Source of the DNA: Chrysogorgia sp. JL179-B06
Taxonomy: Eukaryota; Cnidaria; Anthozoa; Scleralcyonacea; Chrysogorgiidae
Length of the DNA: 64,000 nucleotides
Direction of reading: 5' to 3'
Assembly (NCBI GenBank): GCA_035772405.1
Contig: JAYKKM010000145.1
Coordinates: 1,461,001-1,525,000, forward strand
In this document: positions 13,531 to 25,549 of the stretch, one piece after another
Numbering within the stretch: position 1 is the stretch's first letter
How the letters are laid out: each line of letters starts with the position of its first letter
Translations under genes and position numbers: made by a program
The notes under the pieces: generated by a model
Told to the model about the DNA's origin: nothing
What the model saw: only the letters and a program-made list of their open reading frames with translations
Databases searched by the model: none

Positions 13531-14936
13531 ATCTTACTCCAAAATATCTTACTGCATAAGATAGATATCTTACTGCATAAATATCTTACTGCATAAGATA
13601 GATATCTTACTACATAAATATCTTACTGCATAAGATAGATATCTTACTACATAAATATCTTACTGCATAAGATAGATATCTTACTACATAAGATATCTTA
13701 CTGCATAAATATCTTACTGCATAAGATAGATATCTTACTACATAAGATATCTTACTACATAAATATCTTACTGCATAAATATCTTACTGCATAAGATATC
13801 TTACTGCATAAGATATCTTACTGCATAAGATATCTTGCTGCATAAATATCTTACTGCAAAAATATCTTACTACATAAGATATCTTACTGCATAAATATCT
13901 TACTGCATAAGATAGCTTACTACATAAATATCTTACTGCATAAGATAGATTACTACATAAATATCTTACTGCATAAATATTTTACTGCATAAGATATCTT
14001 ACTGCATAAATATCTTACTACATAAGATATCTTACTACATAAGATATCTTACTGCATAAATATCTTACTGCATAAGATAGCTTACTGCATAAGATAGCTT
14101 ACTACATAAATATCTTACTGCATAAGATATCTTACTGCATAAATATCTTACTGCATAAGATATCTTACTACATAAATATCTTACTACATAAGATATCTTA
14201 CTACATAAATATCTTACTGCATAAGATATCTTGCTGCATAAATATCTTACTGCATAAATATCTTACTACATAAGATATCTTACTGCATAAATATCTTACT
14301 GCATAAGATAGCTTACTACATAAATATATTACTGCATAAATATCTTACTGCATAAATATCTTACTACATAAGATATCTTACTACATAAATATCTTACTAC
14401 ATAAGATATCTTACTACATAAATATCTTACTGCATAAGATAGCTTACTGCATAAGATAGCTTACTACATAAATATCTTACTGCATAAGATATCTTACTGC
14501 GTAAATATCTTACTGCATAAGATATCATAAGATAGCTTACTGCATAAATATCTTACTGCATAAGATAGCTTACTACATAAATATCTTACTGCATAAATAT
14601 CTTACTGCATAAGATATCTTACTGCATAAGATATCTTGCTGCATAAATATCTTACTGCAAAAATATCTTACTACATAAGATATCTTACTGCATAAATATC
14701 TTACTGCATAAGATAGCTTACTACATAAATATCTTACTGCATAGGATATCTTACTGCATAAATATTTTACTGCATAAGATATCTTACTGCATAAGATAGC
14801 TTACTGCATAAATATCTTACTGCATAAGATAGCTTACTACATAAATATCTTACTGCATAAATATCTTACTTGCATAAGATAGCTTACTACATAAATATCT
14901 TACTGCATAAATATCTTACTGCATAAGATATCTTAC
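13531..14936. repeat. TTACTRCATAA satellite array, right block
   Basis: The third satellite block, continuing after the truncated LINE to about 14936, where it ends within ATCTTACTTGAATCC. Units and order resemble the 9241-10340 block, including the irregular GCGTAAATATC and GATATCATAAGATAGC units near 14500. The right edge of the whole array therefore lies inside the window at 14936. Confidence 0.96.
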
Positions 14937-16299
14937 TTGAATCCTAATTGTATGAACTATGTTTATATTACACTAGCTGTCGTATTTTGTAGGATCCTTT
15001 AAAACAATGACGTAGCTACAATCATGACCAAAAGTGTCTGGAACACCCACACGCAGAATTGTTTCTTTAATTTATCTTATTAGCGGATCAGGATACACTG
15101 TAGGTCATATGTTCTCTCCCACACCTCCATTGTTGAATATATAAGAGTGTCGAATATAGTTGAATGCAAGATCTTATATTGTGGACAAATGCGAACACAA
15201 TTACAACATTGAAAGGGACCAGTAAATTCGAACAATTTCAAATCAGTAAATCCCAACATTTTTGGCCATTATTGTAGAAAATCTGATCGGCGGAATTTCG
15301 ACAAGGGAGTGACCCAAAAAAATGGGCATGACCTTATGAAGTTATGGGCTGCCATAAAAGTTGCTGTATTCGCGTTTTGCCTATTTTTATACTTGTGTAG
15401 AAAACTACCTTACGTACTTTTTTATCAATTGTCCTTTCACTGTTTTTTTTGGTTTTCTTTTTCCGACAGATGTAAACATTTTATGACAAAACAGCCTTCA
15501 GAGGTTCTGTGTATATGGGGAGGGAGACCCTAGCTATGTGTCACTGCTTTACAAAGATGAAATAAAAAATGAAAGCAAGTTTTAAAAGCGGAGTGACACA
15601 TCAAGTAACATGTAAATTTTTTGTAAAAAAACTGAGTATGCGGATTCAATAGATTGGGAAACGTTTGAACCAGCACCTTAAGTAAAAATAACAAAATGAT
15701 ATTATATACAGTATATCTCGTGATCGACTGCAAAAATCGTTTTATAAATTTGACAATTTACATTGCAATATACTGATAATTTGATATAACTATTAAAATA
15801 TAACGCATAAAACTATAGATCTAAATATATATGTCTCTTACCTTATGAACCTATAGTTATCTTGGTTTTCAATCGGCCAACTTATTTTGTTTCTCTTTGG
15901 TTTCTTTCTTGGTGTATATCTTGGCGTTTTCGTGCCGATAGCTCGCTCTATTAAGAAGGATATTTAATAACGAAATACGGAGAGAATATAAGCAGGTTAT
16001 CTTGCTACAGATCTTCAGACGCAACTTGATCTGAGAAAAGCTGTCCTGATGTTCGTTATATAAACGAAGGAAAACTATTATGTTATAAACTGATTGGCTA
16101 ATTGCAGGATTTTATAAGGACATCAATAATTAAAGACAATATTGCTGAAACGTCTTTGGGGCCGTACACAAAATAGAGGACGCTCTGTAAGGAAATGGCT
16201 CAAATAGGACCTGTTTTTGTCTGGTCTTTATTTTTTGTTAAATTAAGCATAGATAATGAAGGGGGACTGGTAGGAGACTGACGAAACCGGAACTACAAA
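14937..16299. other. No gene recognised
   Basis: Non-repetitive AT-rich DNA following the satellite. Short open frames (for example at 15309-15533) have no recognisable domain, no family resemblance and a composition like the surroundings. I see no RNA gene or transposon end in this stretch. Confidence 0.6.
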
Positions 16300-16459
16300 G
16301 TTTGCACAACTTGCTATGGCAACTATACGATAATACGATATAGCTATAATTATTTAAATTCAGCAATAATTGATCGCATAGTCATGTGGGACCATCAGTT
16401 ACGTTGTTGCATCAGCTGCTTATAAGCTATATAATTATACCATAGTAAGTTGTGCAAAC
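16300..16459. mobile_element. Foldback MITE with GTTTGCACAACTT ends
   Basis: Terminal inverted repeats: GTTTGCACAACTTGCTATGG at the left and its imperfect complement ending AAGTTGTGCAAAC at the right. The inner arms also pair partly (CTATACGATAATACG, TATAATTATACC). The same element recurs at 58253-58457 inside an intron of the integrase gene. It has no coding capacity. Confidence 0.75.
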
Positions 16460-17246
16460 ATATAACAAAGATTGATGAAATTCATCTCTTTGTCACCCAG
16501 AACAACCCTGATTTTTATTACGGAAACAAGAATCAGTTAGAGACAACCAGATCACCTTCCCAAGATATAATCTTCAAAGACGAGACCGTAAATTAAACGA
16601 GCATGGAGGCGTTTGATCTTTATTATTCAAACGCGTGTATTAAAATCAATCTTGTTCACCATCTCGAAGATCCTAATGTTCTAATTTAAAGTTATTTTGC
16701 AGGTTCATGCAAGGCCTATTAGACTCCCAAGAGAAATTCCTTGTGTAGTAACTGCATGCCTGCACTGTTTACAATCCCCCATTTCAACGATAACGTCATT
16801 CAAATAACGTCCAATCTCACTCACTCCAACCTTATCCAAGTTAGCTGAAGACTACGTAATTGAAAGGCTGAATGGGGCACAGGGGCAATGCCGCTTCTGG
16901 CGAAACAGGGAACTAAATTGGATCCTTGGCTCTTCATCCTCATCATAAATTATCTGAATCTTACTAATTTTCAAAATTGTAAATACATTTTCACGACACT
17001 ACTGCGGCCGAAATAATTGTCAAGAATGATTGTAGCACAATTCAAACCGGAGTAAACGAATTATAGAAGCTTGGACTTTGTCGGCGAACAAATTGCAGCT
17101 TCATGTCCCTAATGCAAGGAACATGTTGATCCAGTTCAAAAAAATTAGATCCACCTTTCCAAGTGTCCATTTGAGTTCTGGGAACCTTGAACTCGTTTGA
17201 CATGCAAAAATATTGGGTTTAAAAATCAGTGATGATTTGAAATGGG
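16460..17246. other. No gene recognised
   Basis: Unique sequence with no convincing coding frame or repeat. Only short, uninformative open frames are present. Confidence 0.55.
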
Positions 17247-17392
17247 TTAAACATAGGTTCATATAGGTTGCATAGGTTCACCTGTAGGTTGCATAGGTTC
17301 ATATCGGTTGCATAGGTTCATATAGGTTGCATACACCTGTAGGTTGCATAGGTTCATATAGGTTGCATAGGTTCATATAGGTTGCATGCAGC
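17247..17392 (+). repeat. 18-bp minisatellite AGGTTCATATAGGTTGCAT
   Basis: About seven imperfect copies of a roughly 18-bp unit alternating AGGTTCATAT with AGGTTGCAT. Some units carry ACCTGT in place of CATAT. It lies immediately upstream of the hAT transposase remnant. No function is apparent. Confidence 0.85.
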
Positions 17393-17420
17393 GCGTCAAA
17401 CTTTCTACTACAATGAAGCC

Positions 17421-19119
17421 CATGAAGTCATACGTGCGCGAAGTAAAGGTCTCAGAGATTGAGCTAGCCGTCACATGATGGCATGTCATTCGGCACTTTT
17501 GACTATGGATCATCTCGGAGAGGTAATCGCGTGCAATGCGAAAGGAAGCAAACTCGAGAACATTAGATTGCACAGAAGGAAGTGTACAAAAATGTTGACG
17601 AATGTTGTCAGTCCAGCACTGAAGGAAGAGTTGATCGCTGATGTCCAGGGAAAGAAGTTCTCCTTAATTGTCGATGAAATTATTACAGCGAAGCCGAGAA
17701 GAAGATCCTCACAGCGTTTGTTGACCTAATTCCAGTTATCCACACTTGTGCAGACGACCTTTTCAATGCCATCAGAGATTGCCTTGGCGAAATTAACCTC
17801 GAATTGGTAGACTGTGTTGGCTACGCTATAGTGACGGTACCTCGGTGATGGTCGGTGAACATTATTCAGTTTGGACAAGAATAGCTGCTGTTGCTCCGCA
17901 TTGCATCAAGATGACGTGCATCTGCCATTCCTTGTCCTTGTGTGTTCAGCATGCGTTTGAGAAACTTCCCTCGAGTCTTGGATTCCTTCTGGCAGAAATT
18001 CCCCGAAGTGGTTCTCAAAAAGAACTGTAAGAAGAGAAGCTTTACGAGGTGATGAGTCCCGATGATGACCAAAAGGCACCTTTTGAGAAGTATTCCACAA
18101 CAAGGTGGCTGGTGAGAGGAAAGGTTATCTTCCGTATTCTCATGAATTGGAATGAGTTGAAAGCCTACTTCATGACAGCACAACCAGCAAGTACGCAAAA
18201 TGCACGTTACAATGTTCTTCTGGACATGCTCAAAGATCCGATCATGTATCTATATTTCCACTTCGTTTCGGTTCTACGGTCACAGAGTTCGATAGGGTGA
18301 ATGCATTTTTCCAGGCTACAGATGCTGATCCAGAAGAAATGTACACGGAGTTGAATTCACACAACAAAAGTATGCGTGCAGGGAGAGTTGTTGACCTGGA
18401 AGGAAAACCATTTGCCAGTGGGAAGTTCGAGTTCCATTTGGTGGGAAGTTCGAGTTCGAAGCCACGAAATATATCTCTTCCCAACAAAACAAAGCGGCTG
18501 CTGGGGCTAACGTTCATGAACTGAAAAAACGGTGTCTAAACTTTCTTCTGGAAGCTGTAAGTCAAGTGGAGAATCGTCTACCTGCTGCCCGCAACATCTT
18601 CAAAGGTCTAAGCACCCTTCACCCAACTAAAGTACTTATATAATGCAACGACAAGAGTCCCATTCAGTCAGCTGCCGCTTCCTCATTTACGAGAAGAGAA
18701 AGCCAACGTGATCGAGGAGCAGTATTAGAAAGATTGTGCACCGTGACTGGAAGGAGGAACCAATTTTCAATGGCACCATACCTCATGCAGATACAACGGT
18801 TGCATGATGTTGGTCTCGGATCGTTCAGTTTCAAACTTCTCTTGGGGACAAGCCGTTCGAAGAATTAGCAATGTACGCCCTGAACTGTCTGACCAATCCT
18901 GTAAGCAATGCAGTGGTGGGAAGAATCTTTTCCTTGGTGACAGCGGTTAAAACAAAACAACGAAATAGGATGGGATTAGAGTTGCTGAACGCGATTATTC
19001 GTATTCGCTGTAAGCTTCAATTCCGCGAGAACTGCTGCATAAACTTTGAGTCGACCAAGCGAATGCTTGAGTTGTTTACTACTAAAAACATGTATGATTG
19101 TGAAGAGGACAAAGATTAA
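17421..19119 (+). pseudogene. Decayed hAT-family transposase
   Basis: Consecutive plus-strand fragments in shifting frames reconstruct a hAT-type transposase in order. They are KVSEIELAV then LHRRKCTKML; SPALKEELIADVQGKKFS with LIVDE (normally DES/DEST, first catalytic region); LIPVIHTCADDLFNAIRDC; HCIKMTCICHSLSLCVQHAF (the conserved C-x-x-H region); KYSTTRWLVRGKVIFRIL (the TRW signature); and, at 18871-19119, the C-terminal hAT dimerisation block NPVSNAVVGRIFSLVTAVKT. Frameshifts or stops occur near 17470, 17690, 17835, 18010, 18290 and 18525. The gene is dead. The termini and the 8-bp target duplication were not found. The family call rests on motif order, which is convincing. Confidence 0.85.
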
Positions 19120-20454
19120 AGACTATATTTAATCATTTTAATGATATTTCATTTCAGAGTGACAATGACATTGATATCGGGAGTCGGGACATAAAGACTG
19201 ACAAAATATTCATATTTCTCTGTTTAAAGTTTTGTCTTATCATTAAATATTTTAACATCCAGTTGTTTGTAACATCCCCTTATTTTTCGAGTATAATGCT
19301 TCAGTTCCGGTGCGGTGCTCTTTTTGCTGACTGCTCAACCGAGGAATCGAAAAGCCCTGCGTATAGTGGGTACGAACTTGCAATTTGGCTTCTTTTGAAA
19401 AAAAAAAGCAGTTTGGCCTCTTTTGGTAGATTTTGACTACTTTTCAAACCATATAAGCATATAGCTATTAAAGCAAAAGACCACTGGATTTTAACTCAAA
19501 GGAAATATTTTAAAACTGTACATGGGAAAACCTGAGAACAAAGGATAACTAATGAATTCTGGGTGAGTAAACGACAGTTGTTCTTTTCAAAAGATGAGTT
19601 ATATAAGCGTTTTTATTTCGGTCAGTGCAGTGACAATGTTTCATGTGTTTAGTCGTTGAATTTCCTTTAATTTATAAATATTTTTGTGGGTGTTTACTGT
19701 TATAAAATCGGTAGTATGTTTCCCATGCAGGTCATGTTCATTACTCGCCAATCGGTAATCTTTTTGGCCGAAACCGTACTAATTATTTACGTTTTGCTTG
19801 GTTTTGTTGTAACCGAAATGATTTTTAATGTTTGTAAATGTTATTAAATTATATATGAAAGGCAATTCAAATTGTCTCAAACTATATAAAGGCGAATGTC
19901 GATATATGAGCTACGGAGTACACTTTTCTTTCTAAATATTTGAACGAAAACTGACTACAGCCGTCAGTAATTGTTTTCTATACCTGCCTGCTTTTACCAA
20001 TTTCTTGAATTATGGAAAAAGAAAATCGTTCAAGAGAAGAACACCATCTCGTTTTTCGAAACAGTGAATAGTGCAGGATATCCCGAGTTACAGGAACCAA
20101 TCAGTTTGCGCGAAAAGCACTATCCACTGTTTTGGTATATGCTAAAACCAAATAACACACGCATAAACCAAGACAAGCCTGTAAACAATAGAGGAAAAAC
20201 AAGACATTTCAAGACAGCATTCAAGATTGTTTCGCTATAATATTATATCATTTATATACCCTCCGGTCAGCGAATTTGTCGAAATACTACCCCTCGGGAT
20301 GATATATCATCCCTCAGGTTATATTTCGTCGAATTCCCCTTGCTCCGGGTCTATAAATGATAAATATATACACTTTATTACGTATGCATATAAAGTCAAA
20401 AGTGCATCATATAGTGTATATAGCCAGAGATTGAAAGAATGTGTAGGAGTATAC
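19120..20454. other. No gene recognised
   Basis: AT-rich sequence after the hAT remnant. The frames at 19971-20240 and 20227-20457 have no recognisable domain. No RNA gene was seen. Confidence 0.55.
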
Positions 20455-20630
20455 TAAGTGTAGAAGAGTATATAGTTATATACACTATATTATACAGACT
20501 ATACAGTATATATAAAGTGATATAATATGCAGTATATATACAGTTTTGACTATAGACATGTATATTGTGGTATATACTAGAAATACGTGTACGCAACAAC
20601 CCCTCACACGCTTACTGTTTGAGGCTTTAA
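20455..20630. repeat. TATATACAGT repeat family, copy 1
   Basis: An AT-rich block containing CAGTATATACAGTTTTGACT and a flank reading ACTAGAAATACGTGTACGCA. The same flank occurs inverted at 28370-28415, and the TATACAGTTTTGAC core recurs at 28590-28640, 28700-28745 and 30047-30075. It is a dispersed non-coding repeat, possibly a decayed MITE. Confidence 0.65.
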
Positions 20631-21194
20631 TATTGCCAAACTGAACAGATTTTCAAACTGTTTATGTTTTGGGTGCAGTTTGTGGGTAGTGTACTGAACA
20701 GAACCCAAGTGGGAAAGTCTGCCAACACAATTGTCTCGCAGGCAGGGTTGGAAACCAATTGTGTAACTATTGATTATTGAAATTAATAATTAATTTTAAT
20801 AATTATTAATTTAAATAATAATTTTATTAATTATATATTACATAATTAAAGTTAATTATGTCAGTTATGGTTTTAATAATAAATTTCAACATGCATGTTT
20901 ACAGTAACAGTGGCATACTCATAATTTTACTCAAAGTACAATTGTATTCACAAGTATATTGAAGTACCGATAACACAATTTCAAAAATTGAAATGACAAA
21001 AGCCCATAATATACAACAAAGAACGATATTGCTTAATCTAATTATTTCACCAATATATATATATATTAATTCAGGATGAAATTCCTTTCAGCTGCTTGTT
21101 GTCAGTGGGGTGATACCACTTGTTTAATCCTGACATGTTCCCCTGACACAGTGAGTGTTAACCTACCCAATTATACATTATACAGTATTTATCC
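20631..21194. other. No gene recognised
   Basis: Very AT-rich sequence, including a run of AATTAATTAT-type simple sequence at 20775-20885. No coding frame is convincing. Confidence 0.55.
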
Positions 21195-22255
21195 TTCAAA
21201 AGCTGTGTAAAAATATACATTGAAAGCCTAGGACTGGCACTGTCCAGGCCTACTATCCAGGACAAAGGTGAATTTAAACAGACACACTAAGTGGCCAGAA
21301 GGGCATATGCCATAACATCAGATGAGCGTATAAATGCTGATTGTTATAGCCAATATGGTGTATGTTTACACTATTAAAGTGAGTAAAATGTAAGCCAGGC
21401 CCAAGGTGGCATCCAGCCAGATTGGTCCTGGTTAGTCCTATAGACTTGCAGTATAAATACAGCTATAATCTGTACTTTTTTACATCCTTACCACCAGTAC
21501 TGGTACTCACTATATAGGCTAATTATCAAGTATTGCAATTATTCCATATGTGGATGAGGTTGCAAAGTGACCGAGTGAAACAATGGTGATGGATAATTTA
21601 AATAAAAGTATAAAATCTGCCATTCAAAATTTGTATTAACATTTGTTATTCTACAATATTATAATATTTAAAGCACATAATTTATTGGTATATCTTACGG
21701 TATGTAAGGACTATTCAATTTCGAGAAGCTTTCGAGAAGATTTCAAAAGCTGTGTAAATATATAAATTGCAAGCCTAGGACTGGCATTGTCTAGGCCTAA
21801 TACAGGACAAAGGTGTTCACACAAACACACTAAGCCATTGGCCAGACCAGCATGCCATCAGATGAGCGTATAAAACACTGATTGTTATAACCAGTGTGGT
21901 GCATGTTTAGACTATTAAAGTGAGTAAAATGTAAGCCAGGCCCAAGGTGGCATCCAGCCAGGTTGGTCCTGGTTAGTCCTATAGACTTGCAGTATAAATA
22001 CAGCTATAATCTGTACTTTTTTACATCCTTACCACCAGTATACTGGTACTCACTATATAGGCTAATTATCAAGTATTGCAATTATTCCATTGTGGATGAG
22101 GTTGCAAAGTGACCGAGTGAAACAATGGTGATGGATAATTTAAATAAAAGTATAAAATCTGCCATTCAAAATTTGTATTAACATTTGTTATTCTGCAATA
22201 TTATAATAAAGCACATAATTTATTGGTATATCTTATGTAAGGACTATCAATTTCG
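21195..22255. repeat. 548-bp direct tandem duplication
   Basis: The segment beginning TTCAAAAGCTGTGTAA at about 21195 is repeated from about 21742 to 22255. The second copy is slightly shorter and differs by scattered substitutions and small indels (for example ATATTTAAAG against ATAAAG near the end). Both copies contain GTGAGTAAAATGTAAGCCAG and CAGTATAAATACAGCTATAA. No coding frame is shared by both copies. Confidence 0.9.
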
Positions 22256-22313
22256 AGCGAAAGCCCTTCAAAGAGTGATTTCGTTATGTCTGATTGGCGC
22301 TTTCTCGATATAT

Positions 22314-22415
22314 CAACAAAACGAAATTCAAATAATCGCTAACCCTAATCCTAATCCAAATCCTAACCCTAAAAATGACTTGGGTTGATGTTATAATAAT
22401 TTTAAATTTCGGTTG
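22314..22415. mobile_element. Small element with internal telomere-like CCTAA repeats, copy 1
   Basis: A ~100-bp element whose ends are imperfect inverted repeats (CAAAACGAAATTCAAATAAT at the left; ATTTTAAATTTCGGTTG at the right). Between them lies CTAACCCTAATCCTAATCC followed by AACCCTAA, a degenerate array of the animal telomere repeat. The homology with the inverted copy at 39062-39222 continues slightly beyond the left end (GATTGGCGCTTTCTCGATAT). Confidence 0.75.
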
Positions 22416-23119
22416 CCATGACGACATGCCAAAAGTGAAATGTTCCGACCACAATATCTTTTTAACTCTAAGAACTCATTCTACATATCTAATGAAAGCT
22501 TGATTAACAGCCTCTGACATACCTACAAAAATATTTTTGTAACTGATAGCTATTACAGTTTGAAAAAAGCGACGACGCTTGGATTGGATTGAGTATTGAC
22601 AAACTCCGACTAAATATTTTAGATAATTCAGACGACGATATCTTTTGAACTACTAACTCTAGAAAATCATGCTATACATCAAATAAAAGCCTGAATAACA
22701 TACTCGGACATGTTTGCAAAACTATCTTTGTAACTAATTAACAGATTTAAAAAACCGAAAACGGGTTTACCTTTAGTTTTGACGCCACGTATAAAACTTG
22801 ATTTACGAACTTGACATCTTCCGACGACGATATATTGCATTTTCACAGCCTTTTCACGATCTTTTTGAACTCAAATCTTCATTCAGCGTATAACCCGACA
22901 AAACACCTACTTTTCTTTTAGGTCAATTTAAATATTTATAATTCAAATGCAGATATTTACCATATTATCTAGTTACCAGGGCCAAATTTTCCGATGCCGC
23001 GCAGCGCCGTCCAGCGCAGAAGGCGCTGGGGCGAGGGTGATAATCTTGACGGGGTGGTAGAATGTCCGGTCGTGTACAATGTCCGGTCGTATATGGGAAA
23101 TCAGTGAAATGTTTGTGCG
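22416..23119. other. No gene recognised
   Basis: Contains a diverged, roughly 150-200-bp direct similarity (TTTTTAACTCTAAGAACTCA near 22460 compared with TTTGAACTACTAACTCTAGA near 22645). There is a GC-rich patch at 22990-23035. No coding frame was recognised. Confidence 0.5.
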
Positions 23120-23302
23120 GCGTATATTTAACAATTAGACAACGAGAACGAGTTGTCTATTTAACAATTAGACAACGAGTCCGAGTTGTCTATTTAACAA
23201 TTAGACAACGAGTCCGAGTTGTCTATGAGTGAATAGTCAACGAAGGCGAAGCCTGAGTTGACTATTCGCTCATAGACAACGAGGACGAGTTGTCTAATTG
23301 TT
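23120..23302. repeat. Hairpin array of TAGACAACGAG palindromes
   Basis: Five consecutive short palindromes. Three are of the form ACAATTAGACAACGAG with loop TCC or AAC, then CGAGTTGTCTAT. One is TAGTCAACGAAGGCGAAGCC then TGAGTTGACTA. The last is TAGACAACGAGGACGAGTTG followed by TCTAATTGT. Each can fold into a perfect or near-perfect stem with a small loop. The array lies immediately left of the TTAGTAG-bounded element at 23303. Confidence 0.85.
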
Positions 23303-23506
23303 TTAGTAGAAACAAATTAGTGGACTATTACAAATCATGCATTCTCAAAAAAATTATATAAAAACTCATGTGAAACCTCCCCAAAACGAAAGTTTTCTGC
23401 CATTGTTTGAGCGCGTTTCCCAAACGTTGTCTATCACGAATAGACAACGGTTGAGTAGTCAATCAGAATGCAGCATTTGTAATAGACCATGGTCAGTTTC
23501 TACTAA
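23303..23506. mobile_element. TTAGTAG-bounded MITE, copy 1
   Basis: Left end TTAGTAGAAACAAATTAGTG and right end reading GGTCAGTTTCTACTAA, so the termini are inverted (TTAGTAGAAAC). Inner arms pair as CTATTACAAAT against ATTTGTAATAG. It contains a further hairpin, TTGTCTATCACGAATAGACA. It is nearly identical to 25550-25754 and shares its terminal core with the recombinase element next to it. It has no coding capacity. Confidence 0.85.
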
Positions 23507-23512
23507 GAGCGA

Positions 23513-25370
23513 TTAGTATAATTTCTGAGCTGAAACGAATTGTGATTGGCTGACTGGCCAGTGACTCTGAGACGATAGTCACCGCGTAGCGCGGTGACTA
23601 TTGAGTTTTCAAAAAAAAACTCAAAATGGCTGCCAAAAACAGATTCGCCAAAATTTCGGACGAAGAAATTAATCAACTGAAAGAAAATGCCATTCCTAGG
23701 AAAACCAAAGAATCCACCAAATATGGTGCAAAACTGTTTAAAGGTAAGAATTCTTCCGTTCATGTTTTGAAAAATTTTATTTGGCACTTTAAAAACATGC
23801 CAGTTTTCTGGACTTTAAATTTTAAACAGCCGGCTTACAGGTAATTATCTTTTTCGACAGAATGGTTTTTACAACAAAACGAATTTACAAAAGAGTTCGA
23901 GAGTATGGATATCGCTGAAATGAATAAATGTCTTTCGAAATTCTACGTGTCAGCCAGAAAAAAAGATGGCTCACACTACAAAAGAACGAGCTTAATGTCA
24001 ATCCGAGCCGCACTAGATCGCCATCTTCGTTCACCACCATTCAACAGAAAATTCTCGCTTTGTGATGATGTTACCTTTCACGAAGCAAATAAAACGTTAC
24101 ATGCATACCTGAAGCACCTCATAGGCACTGGGAAGATAGCAGGAACAGTCCACAAAAATCCCTTAACTGTTGAAACGGTGGAGAAGCTGTTCGAGAAAGG
24201 CGAATTAACAAGCGCTAAAACCCGTAATCCCCAAAGTTTGATGCAAACAGTGTGGTTCTACATTTCGCTGTATTTTGGCAAACGAGGTAGAGAACACCAG
24301 AGCTTGCTAAAGAAATCCATGCTTCGTTTTGTCGTAACAACTGGAGAAGAAGGATACTTCGAGCTGAATAAAAGCGAAGCGGGAACGGTGCTTTCAAGCA
24401 AGAACCACACTGGCGGCCTCGACGGCACTGAAGACCACTCTGATGGCAAAATTTTTGCTCAAACCAATTCTCCGAGATGCCCAGTCCAAACGATAAAGGA
24501 GTATCTAAGTCATCTTCACCCCGACGTTGATGCGTTGTTCCAGCGGCCAAAAGATGTGTCCAGCAGGTTTGATCCAGGAAAAGTCCAGATCTGGTACGAG
24601 AAGAAGGTACTTGGCCATAATACACTTGACAACATGCTGCGAAACATGACGACAAGAGCCGGTATCTTCCCTTATCACACCAACCACTCTCTGAGAGCGA
24701 CAACTGTCACGGTTCTGTCTTCGAACAATGTGGAAACTCGGAAGATCAAAGCAGTTACTGGTCATAAAAGTGACACAAGTATCGAAAGTTACTGTGAAAG
24801 GCCAACTCTGAGTCAATTTAAGCACATGTCTACAGCGCTTACCTCTTTCATTCATGGCAATGAAAACACTTCATCACCAACATCATCTGCGACCATCAAA
24901 GATGCCATTTCATCTCGATCTCCAGTCGACAGCAATTCCCCAGTCGAAAGAAGCAATACTTCAATTGAAAGAAATGAGGCAAACGTCCTTCAAAATCAGT
25001 GCCTTCAAACAAATCTCCAGTCGCATGGTATAAATCCAGGAGCCATTCTTTCATCTGGCACTTTCCAAGGCTGTTCATTCACGTTCAACATCAACGTAAA
25101 CAACAAATAACGTTCCATATTTGTACACTATTTGAACTACTTATATTTGTAAAGTAAAATTAACTTTGTTGATGTAAATCCAGGACATTTCCATCGCGAT
25201 TAGACATTTGATAACTTGTTCGATGCTTCGTCATATGTCATTTGAACTTCCGAAGATTTAGATCATGTGATTCGTTACGCGTGTACCCGCGTGACTCAAA
25301 AAGGAAGTAAAATTTTGTTTTGATCTAAACGGAAGTCGTGTTTTCCTGATCAGCTCAGAAATTATACTAA
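23513..25370 (+). mobile_element. Crypton-like tyrosine-recombinase element with 21-bp inverted ends
   Basis: A 21-bp inverted repeat, TTAGTATAATTTCTGAGCTG plus A, marks both edges (23513-23533, and its complement at 25350-25370). Inside is one intact two-exon tyrosine recombinase gene. Just inside the left end is a palindrome at about 23576-23603 (ATAGTCACCGCG, loop, CGCGGTGACTAT). The element is 1,858 bp. No target duplication is apparent, as expected for recombinase-mediated insertion. Terminal inverted repeats are not typical of Cryptons, so the element type is unusual; the coding part is the firm evidence. Confidence 0.75.
23626..25110 (+). CDS. Crypton-like tyrosine recombinase (DUF3504/ZMYM-QRICH1 type)
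   Basis: Two exons, 23626-23743 and 23861-25110, with GTAAG donor and TTTTTCGACAG acceptor, give an uninterrupted 455-aa protein. The first exon alone reads through into intron, and without the splice the second half would lack its N-terminal helix region (KEWFLQQNEF spans the junction). The start is the ATG of MAAKNRFAKISDEE. The N-terminal SAM-like DNA-binding part contains KRTSLMSIRAALDRHL, a signature of Crypton-derived proteins. The catalytic tyrosine-recombinase residues appear in order: Arg in FGKRGREH, HSLRATTVT (HxxR), and TGHKSDTSIESYCERPT (His, then Tyr). The C-terminal ~90 residues are Ser/Asn-rich and low complexity. It is predicted to cut and rejoin DNA through a 3'-phosphotyrosine link. 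All key residues are present, so it may be active. A domesticated host gene is the alternative, but the flanking inverted ends argue for a mobile element. Confidence 0.88.
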
Positions 25371-25549
25371 AACAATTAGTCACCTCAGTCTCGGTGATTA
25401 TCGTTATATTTACCTCGCCGCTTCGCGGCTCGGTAAATATTCAACGATAGTCACCTCGACTTCGGTGACTAATTGTTAATTAGTCAACGAAGGCGAAGCC
25501 TGAGTTGACTATTCGCTCATAGACAACGAGGACGAGTTGTCTAATTGTT
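25371..25549. repeat. Hairpin spacer between recombinase element and MITE copy 2
   Basis: Consecutive palindromes: AATTAGTCACCTCAGTCTCG then GTGATTATCG; TATTTACCTCGCCGCTTCGC then GGCTCGGTAAATA; ATAGTCACCTCGACTTCGGT then GACTAAT; TAGTCAACGAAGGCGAAGCC then TGAGTTGACTA; and TAGACAACGAGGACGAGTTG then TCTAATTGT. The last two are identical to those left of the element at 23303, so a direct repeat of about 278 bp (25481-25758 against 23234-23510) flanks the recombinase element. Confidence 0.85.

Noticed and set aside
18242..18517. Minus-strand open frame in the hAT remnant
   Set aside because: The plus strand carries the ordered hAT motifs; the minus-strand frame has no family resemblance.
24215..24703. 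Minus-strand 162-aa open frame
   Set aside because: Antisense shadow of the tyrosine recombinase gene.
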